64,000 bases of DNA from Streptomyces malaysiense (GTDB lineage: Bacteria > Actinomycetota > Actinomycetes > Streptomycetales > Streptomycetaceae), in assembly GCF_000980885.2 (NCBI RefSeq), contig NZ_LBDA02000016.1, positions 1 to 64,000 of the forward strand, read 5' to 3'. This document shows, piece after piece, positions 32,413 to 41,007 of this stretch. Below the pieces are notes generated by a model, which made no database searches, was not told where the DNA came from, and was given only the letters and a program-made list of their open reading frames with translations. A program made the position numbers and the translations under genes. How positions within the stretch are numbered: the first letter of the stretch is position 1; each line of letters opens with the position of its first letter.

Positions 32413-33648
32413 ATGCAGCACCGCGTCATCGTCCTCGGCGCCGGATACACCGGAGCCATCGCCGCCGGGCGCCTCGCCCGGCGGCTGCGCCGCGAGGACG
32501 TCGCCATCACCCTCGTCAACGCCGAGGCCGACTTCGTCGAGCGCGTCCGGATGCACCAGCTCGCCGCCGGACAGGAACTCCCGCCGCGGCCCCTCGGTGC
32601 CATGTTCGCGGGCACCGGCGTCACCCTGAAGCTCGCGCGGGTCACCGCCGTGGACGCCGACCGCAGGACCGTGACCGTCACCGGGGAACAGGGCACGGCG
32701 GAGGAACTGCCCTACGACACCCTCGTCTACGCCCTCGGCAGCGGATGGCACGACCAGGGCGTCCGGGGCGTCGCCGAGCACGCCCACGACATCGCGGGCC
32801 GCCCCGGCGCGTTGCGGCTGCGCGCCCGCCTGGCCGAGCTGACGGCCGGTGCGCCCGTGGTCGTGGTCGGCGGCGGACTCACCGGTGTGGAGGCCGCCAC
32901 CGAACTCGCCGAGAGCCGCCCGGACCTGGACGTCGCCCTCGCCGTGCGCGGCGCCCTGGGCGAGCGGTTCTCGCCCAAGGGCCGCCGCCATCTGCGCGCG
33001 GTCTGTGACCGGCTCGGCATCACCGTGCACGAGCACACCGCGGTGGCCGCGGTGGCCGCGGGCCATGTCACCACCGCGGACGGCACCACGCTCCCGTCCG
33101 CGGCCACCGTGTGGACCGCCGGCTTCGCCGTCCACCCGATCGCGCGGGCCACCACGCTGGAGACCGGGGAGAGCGGTCAGATCGTGGTCGACCGGTCGAT
33201 GCGCTCGGTCTCGCACCCGCAGGTGTACGCCATCGGTGACGCGGCCCTCGCCATGGGCCCCGGCGACAAGCCGCTGCGGATGTCCTGCGCCTCGGGGGTG
33301 CCCGCCGCCTGGCAGGCGGCCGACGCGATCGCGGCGCGGCTCGGCGGGAGGAAGGTGCCGGTGACCTCCGTGCGGTACTACCAGCAGTGCGTCTCCCTGG
33401 GCCGCCGGGACGGCCTGATCCAGTTCGTCACCGCGGACGACCGCGCCGTCGACCGTGCCCTGACCGGCCGCCTCGCCGCCCGCTACAAGGAGGCGATCTG
33501 CAAGGGCGCCGCGTGGGGCGTCGCCCACCCGCTGCTGGTGCCGGTCAGGGCGCGCGGGGTGGTGCCGCGGGGGGAGCGGGGGCCGGGGCGGGTGGCGGAG
33601 CGGTCGGCGGAGCGGTCGGCGGATCCGGTGGCGGGTGGGGCGGTCTGA
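32413..33648 (+). CDS. FAD-dependent NAD(P)H dehydrogenase (NDH-2-like), ECF41 partner
   Basis: A 411-residue flavoprotein with two dinucleotide-binding folds: FAD motif VIVLGAGYTGAIAAGRL at the N-terminus, and NAD motif VVVVGGGLTGVEAATELAE near 155. The C-terminal FAD segment is VYAIGDAAL. It resembles type-II NADH:quinone dehydrogenases or related disulphide-reductase-like enzymes but lacks an obvious CxxxxC redox motif. The ATG at 32413 follows AGGAG. It lies 133 bp after the ECF41 sigma gene, and is the likely main target of that sigma factor by family precedent. The last 30 residues are low-complexity. Confidence 0.88.
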   Translation: MQHRVIVLGAGYTGAIAAGRLARRLRREDVAITLVNAEADFVERVRMHQLAAGQELPPRPLGAMFAGTGVTLKLARVTAVDADRRTVTVTGEQGTAEELPYDTLVYALGSGWHDQGVRGVAEHAHDIAGRPGALRLRARLAELTAGAPVVVVGGGLTGVEAATELAESRPDLDVALAVRGALGERFSPKGRRHLRAVCDRLGITVHEHTAVAAVAAGHVTTADGTTLPSAATVWTAGFAVHPIARATTLETGESGQIVVDRSMRSVSHPQVYAIGDAALAMGPGDKPLRMSCASGVPAAWQAADAIAARLGGRKVPVTSVRYYQQCVSLGRRDGLIQFVTADDRAVDRALTGRLAARYKEAICKGAAWGVAHPLLVPVRARGVVPRGERGPGRVAERSAERSADPVAGGAV

Positions 33649-33759
33649 CCGCGCCGGGTCGGTGAACCAGGCTGTGCACGCGACCAGTCGGTGGCGTCGG
33701 CGAGGCCGGGCCTGGGTGGCGGTGGTGGCGGACCGGGCCGTACCGGGGGCGCAGGGAAA

Positions 33760-33780
33760 GGCTCCCGACACACGGGAGCC
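33760..33780 (+). terminator. Hairpin terminator
   Basis: GGCTCCCG-ACACA-CGGGAGCC is an 8-bp perfect stem, 112 bp after the oxidoreductase stop and before the next promoter. Confidence 0.65.
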
Positions 33781-33921
33781 GGCCCGTGTTCACCCCCTCC
33801 TGGCGCGGCTTCACACCGGCCGCACTCTCGCACTACGTTAGAGATTGAACGACCGGTGCCGCCGTGGGCCGAGCCGTGCAGGCGGCCACGTGCGTTCCGT
33901 CCCGAGCGCGCAAGGAGCCGC

Positions 33922-34650
33922 ATGCTGCCCTCGTCCTCGCCACCGACCGCCCGTCATGTCATGTGCGTCGACCGACTGCTGACCGCCGCCGTGCGACTGT
34001 CGGCCACCCTGCCGGCGACCCGCTCAACCCTCGGGGTGGTCCGGGGCCGTCACGGGTCGGAGCGCGAACGCGCGGCCGCGCTGCGGACCCGGTTGGCCGA
34101 ACGGGGGGTATCCAGCGCGGAGTTGAGCCCGGCGCCGGAGCCGGGCGAGCGGGGCGGCGCGCAGTACGGTCTGCCGCCGCGGTCGGTGGGGCTGCTGGTG
34201 CACACGCCGGGGCTGCGGCCGGAGCAGGCGATGCGGGCGGCGGCGTTATGGCGCCTGCCGCTGCTGATCGACCGGCCCGACGGGACGACGGGCGCGGGGG
34301 CCTGCCACAAGGACGTCATCGGCATCCACCTCGCGGATCGCGGCTACGAACTCGCGCTGCTTCAGGCCGATTTGGTGTCCCTGAATGCCGATCCGGGCCC
34401 CATCCGCCTCATCCTCGACAACGAGAAGATCACCATGCCGGACGGCCGCCGCCTCGGCGTCAGGGCGACCGGGTCGGGGCTGCTGGAGGTGCGGGGGGAG
34501 TCCTTCGGGATGCGCAGGGTGCGACGCCTGCGCTTCGAACGGGCCTGGGGTGCGCACCGGTTGGACGTGGACGGAGTCCCGGTGCGCGAGGTGCGGGCAC
34601 CGCTGCGGATGGAGGCGGATCCGGGGCGGCTGCACATGGTGCGGCCCTGA
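33922..34650 (+). CDS. Hypothetical protein with a TTA codon (bldA-type control likely)
   Basis: A 242-residue protein with a very good RBS (AAGGAG four bases before the ATG). Codon 109 is TTA (34246-34248, within AAALWRLP), the only in-frame TTA I found in the window. TTA is read by the bldA tRNA in Streptomyces, so translation is probably limited to late growth. The C-terminal 110 residues are beta-rich (IRLILDNEKITMPDGRRLGV, RRLRFERAWGAHRLDVDGVPV, RMEADPGRLHMVRP) and faintly recall the C-terminal domain of YegS/diacylglycerol-kinase-like proteins; the N-terminus shows no kinase motif. Low confidence on function. It precedes a convergent SARP regulator gene. Confidence 0.72.
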   Translation: MLPSSSPPTARHVMCVDRLLTAAVRLSATLPATRSTLGVVRGRHGSERERAAALRTRLAERGVSSAELSPAPEPGERGGAQYGLPPRSVGLLVHTPGLRPEQAMRAAALWRLPLLIDRPDGTTGAGACHKDVIGIHLADRGYELALLQADLVSLNADPGPIRLILDNEKITMPDGRRLGVRATGSGLLEVRGESFGMRRVRRLRFERAWGAHRLDVDGVPVREVRAPLRMEADPGRLHMVRP

Positions 34651-34720
34651 GGGGTCCACCTGAGGGAGTCACCCCAGGGGGGTCGCCCTAGGGGGTCACT
34701 TCAGGGGTCGTCCCAGGGCG
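34646..34720. repeat. Degenerate 14-bp tandem repeats
   Basis: Five to six imperfect copies of about CCTGAGGGGGTCAC begin near 34646, 34659, 34673, 34687, 34701 and 34713. The first copy overlaps the stop codon of the TTA gene. Confidence 0.6.
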
Positions 34721-34726
34721 CAGGAG

Positions 34727-34761
34727 GGCCGCCCCGCCTCCACGGGAGGGGGAGGGCGGCC
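34727..34761. terminator. Hairpin between convergent genes
   Basis: GGCCGCCC at 34727-34734 pairs with GGGCGGCC at 34754-34761; the inner CCTCC/GGAGG can extend the stem. It serves the TTA gene and possibly the SARP gene. Confidence 0.6.
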
Positions 34762-35007
34762 TTCGCGCTGCTATGGGTGTTCAGGAGAAGGGGAATGTCG
34801 GCGGATGGCATGCTATTGCAAAGAGCATGCATGTCATGGCCACGTAAAGAATCGATCTCACTGGAGCTGCTTTCCAAGTGGTGGGGCAGTACGGACCGCG
34901 CTACATAAGAGCGTCTGGATCGAACGCTCGGCGGTAACGGGTGCGCCATTCATATCCCACTGGAGCCCTCTGGATCAACGAGCGCGTGCGGTACGGGAAA
35001 AGGCTGG
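34762..35007. other. AT-richer intergenic segment
   Basis: This stretch is visibly lower in GC than its surroundings (for example around GCATGCTATTGCAAAG at 34808). It holds a 7-bp inverted repeat GCATGCT/AGCATGC at 34808-34830. Short open frames here have poor codon bias, and I do not call a gene. Confidence 0.5.
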
Positions 35008-38000
35008 TCACCCCGCGGTTGTCCGCGGAATGTCGCGCAGGGCGGCGAGAGTGTGCGAGGCCCGGTCCGCTTCGGCGTGAGCGCCGATCTGCATACTCAA
35101 ATTGAAACTTTCTTCGGCATATGTCAATGCCTGGGCCGTGCGACCGGTGGCCATGTGGGACAGGGCGGCTTCGTGGGTCGCGTCGACCACCTCGCCCGCC
35201 GCGCCGATGCGCCTGGCCAGTGCGAGGGCGGCGACATGCAGCGGTATGGCCTGCTCGCCGCGGCCGGCCGTGCGATGCGCCCGGCCGATCCGGTTGAGGG
35301 CGATGGCCTCCCTGCGCCGGTCGCCCACGCTTCGGAAGAAGTCCAGGCTGTGATGCGAGAGAGTCAGCGCCTCGTCGGCTTTCCCCAGGTCGATCAGGGC
35401 ATTGGCCAAGTTCATCCTCAGAGTGGCCAGCTCTCTTCTGTCGGACCTTTTCAGGGCCAGGGAGATGGCTTTCCGGTAAGCGTTCTCGGCTCCCTCCGGG
35501 TCCCCTGTTCTTGTGGCGAGTTCGGCCATGTTGTTGAGCGTGCTGAAGATTCCTCGCTCATGATCGATGGCCGTGAATTGCCCGAGGGCGGAGTCGAAGT
35601 GAGCACGGGCCGAGTCGAATTCCGAGAGATGAAGATGGGTGACGCCAAGTATGTTGTAGCTGCGTGCAATTTGGAGGGAATTTCCGGTTTGCAGCAGGGA
35701 ATCAAGTATCCCTTCTTGCAGGGATTGGATTGCCCTGTACCGGCCCGCCTGCCACAGCGATATGCACATCTGGTCGACACATTCGATCTCCAGTTCCGCA
35801 TCCCCCAGCGCGCGCGCCAGCTCCCGTGCCGCGCCCGCCGCCGAGATCGCCTCCTCGTAACGGGAGTGATGGCTGTGCGCGACGCCGAGGTCGAGCAGGG
35901 CCCGTGCCCGCGCCCCGCTGTTCCCCGCCGCGGCCCAGTGGTCCACGGCCCGCCGTAGCAGCGGCTCCGTGGTGGCCGGATGCCCGCGCATGTCGAGCAG
36001 TCCTGTCAATACATGAACGCATAGGGCGAGTTGATGTTCGGAACCGTGCCCACTGATCCACTCCAGCGTGTCCGAGAGGTTTCCGCTTTCGCTGATCACC
36101 CATTGTTCGGCCGTGTGTACGTCATTGATCTCGGGGAGGGTGATGAACTCGTCGGTGTCCACACCGGTACGAGAACGGTAGGGGTGCACCAGACGGTCCG
36201 CGCGATCCGCCGCCGCCATATAGAACGTCGCCAGTCGTGCCGTCGCCGCCCGTGACTTCGTGCCTTCCGCCTCGCTCAGCGAGCGGGCGTACTTGCGCAG
36301 AAGATCGTGCAGGGTGAAGCGGTGCGGAGCCGGTTCGGAAACCAGATGCCGGGTGAGCAGCTGTTCCAGCGCCCGTTCCGTCGCCGCGAGGGACAGTCCC
36401 GTCAGCGCGGCCACCGCATGCGGTCCGAACTCCATTCCGGTGTGGAGGCTGATCCGCCGGAACACCAGTTGCTGATCGGCGCTCAGCGCGCGATAGGACA
36501 GGGCGAAGACGTGCTCCAATGTCCTCTCCCCGTCGCGGAGTTCGTCCAGCCCGCCCGCACCGGCGGTCAGCTGCCGCAACAGATCCGCCGCGGTCCACGA
36601 CGACCTGGCCAGCAGCCGGCTCGCCGCGATCTCCACGGCCAGCGGCAGGTGGCCGCAGAACCGCACGATGTCCGCCACCTCCGCCTCCCGTGACGGCCTG
36701 CCCGGCCCGAGGCGTTGTTCGAAGAGGGCGATCGCGTCGGCACGGGGCAGCACGTCGAGCGGGACCGGTCGCGCGCCCGGCAGGCCGGTGAGCCGGCGGC
36801 GGCTGGTCACCACGACCGCCGTCGGCGAGGCTCCGGGGAGCAACTGCCGTACCTGTTCCGAGCAGACGGCGTCGTCCAGGATCACCAGCATCCGCCGGTC
36901 CCGCGCCAGCGACCGCCACATCGAGGTGAGTTCCTCGGTGTCCCGCGGCAGCTCCTTGCCCTCCGGGCCGAGCACCCGCAGCAGCGTGGTGAGCGCGCGG
37001 TTCGGGGTGCCGGCCGTCCGGTCCGCCGCGTGGCCGCCGAGCCGTACGAAGCAGCGGCCGTCGGGATGGCGGTCCGCCACCTCGTGCCCGCAGTGCACGG
37101 CCAGCGCGGTCTTGCCGACGCCCCCCATCCCCTCGATCGTCACCACGGCGCCCGGACCGCCTTCGCCCCCGCCCTCGCGCAAGGCCGTGGTGATCCGCCG
37201 CGACTCCTCGCGGCGGCCGGTCCAGGGGACGTCCCGCGGCAGGTTGTCCGGCACGGGACGGCCGGGCCGCGCGGAGGGCCGGCGGCGGGGACCCTCGCCG
37301 TACAGCGCGCCTGCCGGGGTGCCGGCCAGGATTCCCTCCTGGATGCGGTGGAGGCGCCGGCCCCCGTCCAGGCCGACGTCCCGGATGACGCGCTGCCGGG
37401 TGCGTTGCAGCAGCCTGGTCGCCTCCGCCGTGCGCCCGCCGCCGTGCAGCGCGACGGCCAGCAGTCCCACCAGGGCCTCGTCCACCGGGTGTTCGGACAC
37501 CAGGGGGGCGAGGACCGGTACCGCCTCGGTGAACTTCTGGGCGTTCACGAGGAGTTCGGCGCGGGTCATGGCCGCCATGAGGGTGGTCTCGCCCACCGTG
37601 GCGCGCAGGTGGTCCGGCCAGGAGCCGGAGATCCCGGCGAGCGGCTCGCCGTACCGGTGGGCGTCCGCCCGCTCCAGCAGCCGGAGGGCCGCCTCGCCGT
37701 CGCTGCCCTTGAGCGCGCGGGCCTGTTCGACGCGGCCGGTGTAGGCGCGCAGGTCCACCCGGTCGGGATCGACGTGCAGGACGTAGGAGTTCGTCCGGCT
37801 GGTGATGGCCGGCGCGTCGGGGCCGGCCGTCCGCAGGGCGCGGCGCACCCGGGAGATGTGGGTGTGCAGGGTCTCGCGGGCGGTGGCCGGCGGATGCTCG
37901 TCCCAGATGCGGTGGACCAGGCTGTCCACGCTCACGGAACGCCCCGCGTCCCAGGCGAGGGAGGCGAGGAGCAGACGGGTCTTCGTGGGGCCCAGCGGTC

Positions 38001-38058
38001 CGCGCCGCCCGTCGAGGCGCACCTCGACCGAACCTGAGAGCCGGATCTCGAACTCCAC
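35008..38058 (-). CDS. SARP/AfsR-type pathway regulator with NB-ARC and TPR domains
   Basis: A 1016-residue regulator. Residues 1-95 form an OmpR-like winged helix (FEIRLSGSVEVRLDG, PTKTRLLLASLAWDAGRSVSVDSLVHRIW). Residues about 100-250 form the bacterial transcriptional activation domain. An NB-ARC NTPase has Walker A G-M-G-G-V-G-K-T near 305-312 and Walker B MLVILDDA, and the C-terminal 350 residues are TPR repeats. This is the AfsR layout (AfsR has 993 residues), which activates secondary metabolism or development genes. The GTG at 38058 has GGGAGG at optimal spacing; longer forms up to 38340 cross an AT-rich promoter and are unlikely. The 3' third (35.0-36.1 kb) has visibly lower third-position GC than the rest, hinting at a different origin for the TPR part. 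No biosynthetic cluster is in the window. Confidence 0.92.
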   Translation of the reverse strand: MEFEIRLSGSVEVRLDGRRGPLGPTKTRLLLASLAWDAGRSVSVDSLVHRIWDEHPPATARETLHTHISRVRRALRTAGPDAPAITSRTNSYVLHVDPDRVDLRAYTGRVEQARALKGSDGEAALRLLERADAHRYGEPLAGISGSWPDHLRATVGETTLMAAMTRAELLVNAQKFTEAVPVLAPLVSEHPVDEALVGLLAVALHGGGRTAEATRLLQRTRQRVIRDVGLDGGRRLHRIQEGILAGTPAGALYGEGPRRRPSARPGRPVPDNLPRDVPWTGRREESRRITTALREGGGEGGPGAVVTIEGMGGVGKTALAVHCGHEVADRHPDGRCFVRLGGHAADRTAGTPNRALTTLLRVLGPEGKELPRDTEELTSMWRSLARDRRMLVILDDAVCSEQVRQLLPGASPTAVVVTSRRRLTGLPGARPVPLDVLPRADAIALFEQRLGPGRPSREAEVADIVRFCGHLPLAVEIAASRLLARSSWTAADLLRQLTAGAGGLDELRDGERTLEHVFALSYRALSADQQLVFRRISLHTGMEFGPHAVAALTGLSLAATERALEQLLTRHLVSEPAPHRFTLHDLLRKYARSLSEAEGTKSRAATARLATFYMAAADRADRLVHPYRSRTGVDTDEFITLPEINDVHTAEQWVISESGNLSDTLEWISGHGSEHQLALCVHVLTGLLDMRGHPATTEPLLRRAVDHWAAAGNSGARARALLDLGVAHSHHSRYEEAISAAGAARELARALGDAELEIECVDQMCISLWQAGRYRAIQSLQEGILDSLLQTGNSLQIARSYNILGVTHLHLSEFDSARAHFDSALGQFTAIDHERGIFSTLNNMAELATRTGDPEGAENAYRKAISLALKRSDRRELATLRMNLANALIDLGKADEALTLSHHSLDFFRSVGDRRREAIALNRIGRAHRTAGRGEQAIPLHVAALALARRIGAAGEVVDATHEAALSHMATGRTAQALTYAEESFNLSMQIGAHAEADRASHTLAALRDIPRTTAG

Positions 38059-38379
38059 CAGCGTCCTCCCGCCGGTAGGACCTGTACGGGCCGGGCCTAC
38101 GAGGGTGTCATGGCCCTGATGACGCTGGCTATGCGCACGCCGTGCCATTCCCAATTTGACCGATAAACAAGATATTTTCCCCCGGTCCGTCGCCCCGGGC
38201 TGGGGAGGGTGAGGGGACGGGGCCCGCACGAGGGCTCTGGGGCCGCGCCGGGCGGCCGGAACCGGCCCGTGCGGCCGGTCGCCGGTCTCCCCACGGCCTT
38301 TCCGCGGGCACGGTTTCGGCCGGGCGGCCGTCCGTGGCACGGTGGTCGGGACCGATGATGATCAAGGAAAGGGGCTGTC
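38059..38379. other. Divergent promoter region of the SARP and PPOX genes
   Basis: These 321 bp contain an AT-rich block around 38145-38180 (AATTTGACCGATAAACAAG, then GATATTTTCCCCC), unusual in this genome and probably the SARP promoter. I could not fix -35/-10 boxes with confidence. The remainder is GC-rich and shows no gene. Confidence 0.5.
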
Positions 38380-38817
38380 ATGGCGGCGGAGCTGACGGAG
38401 CTGGTGCGGGAGCGGCTGGCGGGGACGAACTTCTGGTCCGTGGCCACGGTGACGCCGGACGGGGCGCCGCACGCGACGCCGATGTGGGTGGGGCTGGAGG
38501 ACGGGCTGATCGTCTTCAACACGTCGGTCGGACGGATCAAGGAGGAGAACCTGCGCCATGACGCCCGGGTGCACCTCTCCCACGCCGCCGCCGAGGACCC
38601 CTACGACCGGGTGCTGATCGCCGGCCGCGCGGTGCGCCTCCTGACGGGCGAGGAGGCCGAGCGCGGGATGGACCGGCTGGCGCGGAAGTACCTGGGGCTG
38701 GACAGCTACCCATGGCTGCTGGAGGGGGAGCAGCGGGTGCATGTGCTGGTCGAGCCGGAGAGGGTGCGGCACGTGGTGGGGGTGGAGCCGTTCCGGGCGG
38801 GAGTGCTGCCCTCCTGA
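38380..38817 (+). CDS. PPOX-class pyridoxamine-phosphate-oxidase-like (probably F420-dependent) enzyme
   Basis: A 145-residue split-barrel flavin/deazaflavin protein: FWSVATVTPDGAPHATPMWVGLEDGLIVFNTSVGRIKEENLRHDARVHLSH is the typical F420/FMN-binding barrel. The single-domain size and TPDGxPHxTP motif match PPOX-class F420-dependent reductases. Substrate unknown. The ATG at 38380 is preceded by AAGGAAAGGGG. It is divergent from the SARP gene. Confidence 0.87.
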   Translation: MAAELTELVRERLAGTNFWSVATVTPDGAPHATPMWVGLEDGLIVFNTSVGRIKEENLRHDARVHLSHAAAEDPYDRVLIAGRAVRLLTGEEAERGMDRLARKYLGLDSYPWLLEGEQRVHVLVEPERVRHVVGVEPFRAGVLPS

Positions 38818-39251
38818 GGCCGTCGGCTCGGCGCCGGTGCCGGCGGGCGGGCCGCGGAGGTCGCGGACGGCGTCGTCCGCGACCGCGACGCCCCGGACGC
38901 GGAGCCGGTCGAGCGGCGGTTTGGGCCCGGCGACCGGGCCGCCGGCGCCGCGCGGCTGCCGGCCGTGGCCCTCGCCGACCGCCGCGGGCACCAGGTGCGG
39001 CGCGAGCCTGCCCGGCGCCGGAGACCGGTCCGGCGCGGCCGCCGAGGGCCGCGACGGCGGGCGCGGTCACCAGGGCCTGCCGGCCGGGCTGCGGGCCGGT
39101 GTCCGTTCCTCGTGGCGTGCGCCCCGCCGGTCACCCCGTACGACTCCTGTCCGCGCCATGGCCGTTCCGGCGCGCGGCGGGGTGGCCCGCGCGGCCGGTC
39201 CAGGTGATTCCATGGGCTGCCCGAATCCCGCCGGGAGCCGCCTGCCGGAGG
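38818..39251. other. Intergenic region, possibly a decayed gene
   Basis: These 434 bp of very GC-rich sequence contain only broken frames. One plus-strand frame around 38860-39010 reads like a fragment (VADGVVRDRDAPDAEPVERR), but it has no start, RBS or recognisable family. No gene is called. Confidence 0.5.
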
Positions 39252-39695
39252 CTATCGGGCGTGGTCGGGGGCGTGCGTGACCGGCGGCGTGGCTCCTCGG
39301 CCCGCGAACTTCTCGACGGCCGCCGGGGTGACGGGCGTGAAGAAGTTGACCAGGTTGCCGTCGGGGTCGCGCAGCAGCAGCGACCGGTTGCCCCAGGGCA
39401 TCGTGGTCGGCTCGGTGACGAACTCGGTGACGAAGCCGGTCAGTTCCCGGTGGACGCGGTCCACGTCGTCGACCAGGAACTCGGTGATCACGCTCTGGTT
39501 GTCCGCCGGGCGGGCGGAGCCCGGCGCGAACAGCGGGACGGTGCGGGTGCCGGCGATCGCGAGCGTGGCGCCCGCGGGCCGGAGTTCGGCGAAGTCCTCG
39601 GTGGCCCACTCCGCCCGCACCCCCAGGGCGCGCTCGTAGAACCGGACAAGGCGTGCCACGTCGGCGGTGATGACGCGGATCGAGACGAAGTCCAT
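39252..39695 (-). CDS. VOC/glyoxalase-family protein
   Basis: A 147-residue VOC protein (MDFVSIRVITADVARLVRFYERALGVRAEWA, later MPWGNRSLLLRDPDGNLVNFFTP). The WGNRS-x-LLRDPDGN-x-V segment is typical of bleomycin-resistance-like/glyoxalase I folds. The start ATG at 39695 has GGGAG five bases upstream. It is divergent from a WYL-type regulator with a perfect 9+9 operator between them, so control by that regulator is strongly suggested. It is not closely similar to the VOC protein at 17281. Confidence 0.9.
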   Translation of the reverse strand: MDFVSIRVITADVARLVRFYERALGVRAEWATEDFAELRPAGATLAIAGTRTVPLFAPGSARPADNQSVITEFLVDDVDRVHRELTGFVTEFVTEPTTMPWGNRSLLLRDPDGNLVNFFTPVTPAAVEKFAGRGATPPVTHAPDHAR

Positions 39696-39745
39696 GGGAT
39701 CTCCCTGGCTGTGCCGGAGGCTGGTCGTCCCGCAGGCTAGGAGAA

Positions 39746-39770
39746 ATAGTGGACAGAAACGGTCCACTAT
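39746..39770. promoter_or_regulatory. Perfect 9-7-9 inverted repeat, WYL-regulator operator candidate
   Basis: ATAGTGGAC and GTCCACTAT flank a 7-bp spacer, giving a 16-bp half-site centre spacing. It lies between the divergent VOC and YafY-type genes and upstream of the -10 box TAGATT at 39786 used by the regulator gene. Confidence 0.75.
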
Positions 39771-39797
39771 CGGCGTTCAGCGGCTTAGATTGTGCCC

Positions 39798-40778
39798 ATG
39801 TCCCGACCCACCGGCCGCGTCCTGACCCTCCTCGAACTGCTGCAGTCGGGCGGCACCCGGACGGTGGCCGAGCTGGCCGACCGTCTCGGCGTCGAGGGCC
39901 GGACCGTGCGCCGGTACGTGGACCAGCTGATCGACCTGGACGTGCCCGTGGAGTCGGTGCGCGGCCGCTACGGCGGCTACCGGCTCGCCCCCGGGTACCG
40001 CCTGCCGCCGCTCATGCTCGGCGACGACGAGGCGCTGGCCGTCCTGCTCGGGCTGATCGCCGGCCGGCGGGCGGGGCTGACGACCGCGCAGCGCACGGCG
40101 AACGAGACCGCCTCGGCGAAGATCCGGCGCGTCCTGCCCCGGCACATCGCCGCCCGCCTGGACGCCCTCCTGGACGCCCTGGCGGTCACGGACGAGCCCG
40201 GCGCGCCCGACGCCCCGGACGGTGCCGTCCTCCTCGCCCTCGCCGACGCGGTGCGCCACCGCCGGCCGGTCTCGATCCGCTACGCCGACCGCGAGGACCG
40301 GCGCAGCGAACGCACCCTGTACCCGTACGGGATCGTCGCGCACCGCGGCCGCTGGTACGTCACCGGCGAGGACGCCGGACTCCGCGAGGACCGCACCTTC
40401 CGACTGGACCGCATCACCGCCGCGCGGACCCTGCCCGGCACGTTCGAACCGCCCTCCGGCCCCGACCCGGCCGAGCGCGTCCTGTCCGGCTTCGCCGCGG
40501 CCGGGTACCGCCACGAGGTCACCCTGCGGATCCACGGCACCCCGGCCCGGGTCCGCACCCGCCTCCCGGTCACCGTCGCCGGCCTGGACGACCCCGCGGC
40601 GGACTCGGACCCGACGGCCGAACGCTGGCTGCGGGTCCGCCTGCACGCGGAACACCTCGACTGGCTCCCCCCGCTCCTCGCCTCCCTGGACCGGCCCTTC
40701 GCGATCGAGGGCCCGGACGAACTGCGCGTCCTGATGGCTGAGTTCACCGAACGGCTGGCGTCCTACGCCCGCGCCTGA
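39798..40778 (+). CDS. YafY/WYL-domain transcriptional regulator
   Basis: A 326-residue regulator: HTH_11-type N-terminus (RVLTLLELLQSGGTRTVAELADRLGVEGRTVRRYVDQL) followed by a WYL domain (VSIRYADREDRRSERTLYPYGIVAHRGRWYVTGED) and a WCX C-terminal region. It is a typical ligand-responsive repressor or activator of a divergent gene. The ATG at 39798 is seven bases after TAGATT, consistent with a leaderless mRNA; GTG at 39792 is in frame. Confidence 0.92.
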   Translation: MSRPTGRVLTLLELLQSGGTRTVAELADRLGVEGRTVRRYVDQLIDLDVPVESVRGRYGGYRLAPGYRLPPLMLGDDEALAVLLGLIAGRRAGLTTAQRTANETASAKIRRVLPRHIAARLDALLDALAVTDEPGAPDAPDGAVLLALADAVRHRRPVSIRYADREDRRSERTLYPYGIVAHRGRWYVTGEDAGLREDRTFRLDRITAARTLPGTFEPPSGPDPAERVLSGFAAAGYRHEVTLRIHGTPARVRTRLPVTVAGLDDPAADSDPTAERWLRVRLHAEHLDWLPPLLASLDRPFAIEGPDELRVLMAEFTERLASYARA

Positions 40779-41007
40779 CGGCATTCCGGAGGCCGGGCGC
40801 CTGCCGGGACCCGGCCGGCCGGTGAGCACCCTCGGGGGAGAGCCGCGGAGGAAGAGGGCCGGGGAGGGGGCGGACCGAAAAGGGCCGGGGTACGGGTCCG
40901 CGGGCGGGTGCGACGGCGTCACGGCGCTGCCCGGCCCGGCGTCCTCGTCACCGCCGGGGCGGAGGCGGGTCAGAGCCCGCTCCGCGCTCCCCGTCGGCGT
41001 GTCCGGG

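Noticed and set aside
34701..35080. Two short frames in the AT-richer segment
   Set aside because: Poor codon bias, no RBS and no recognisable product.
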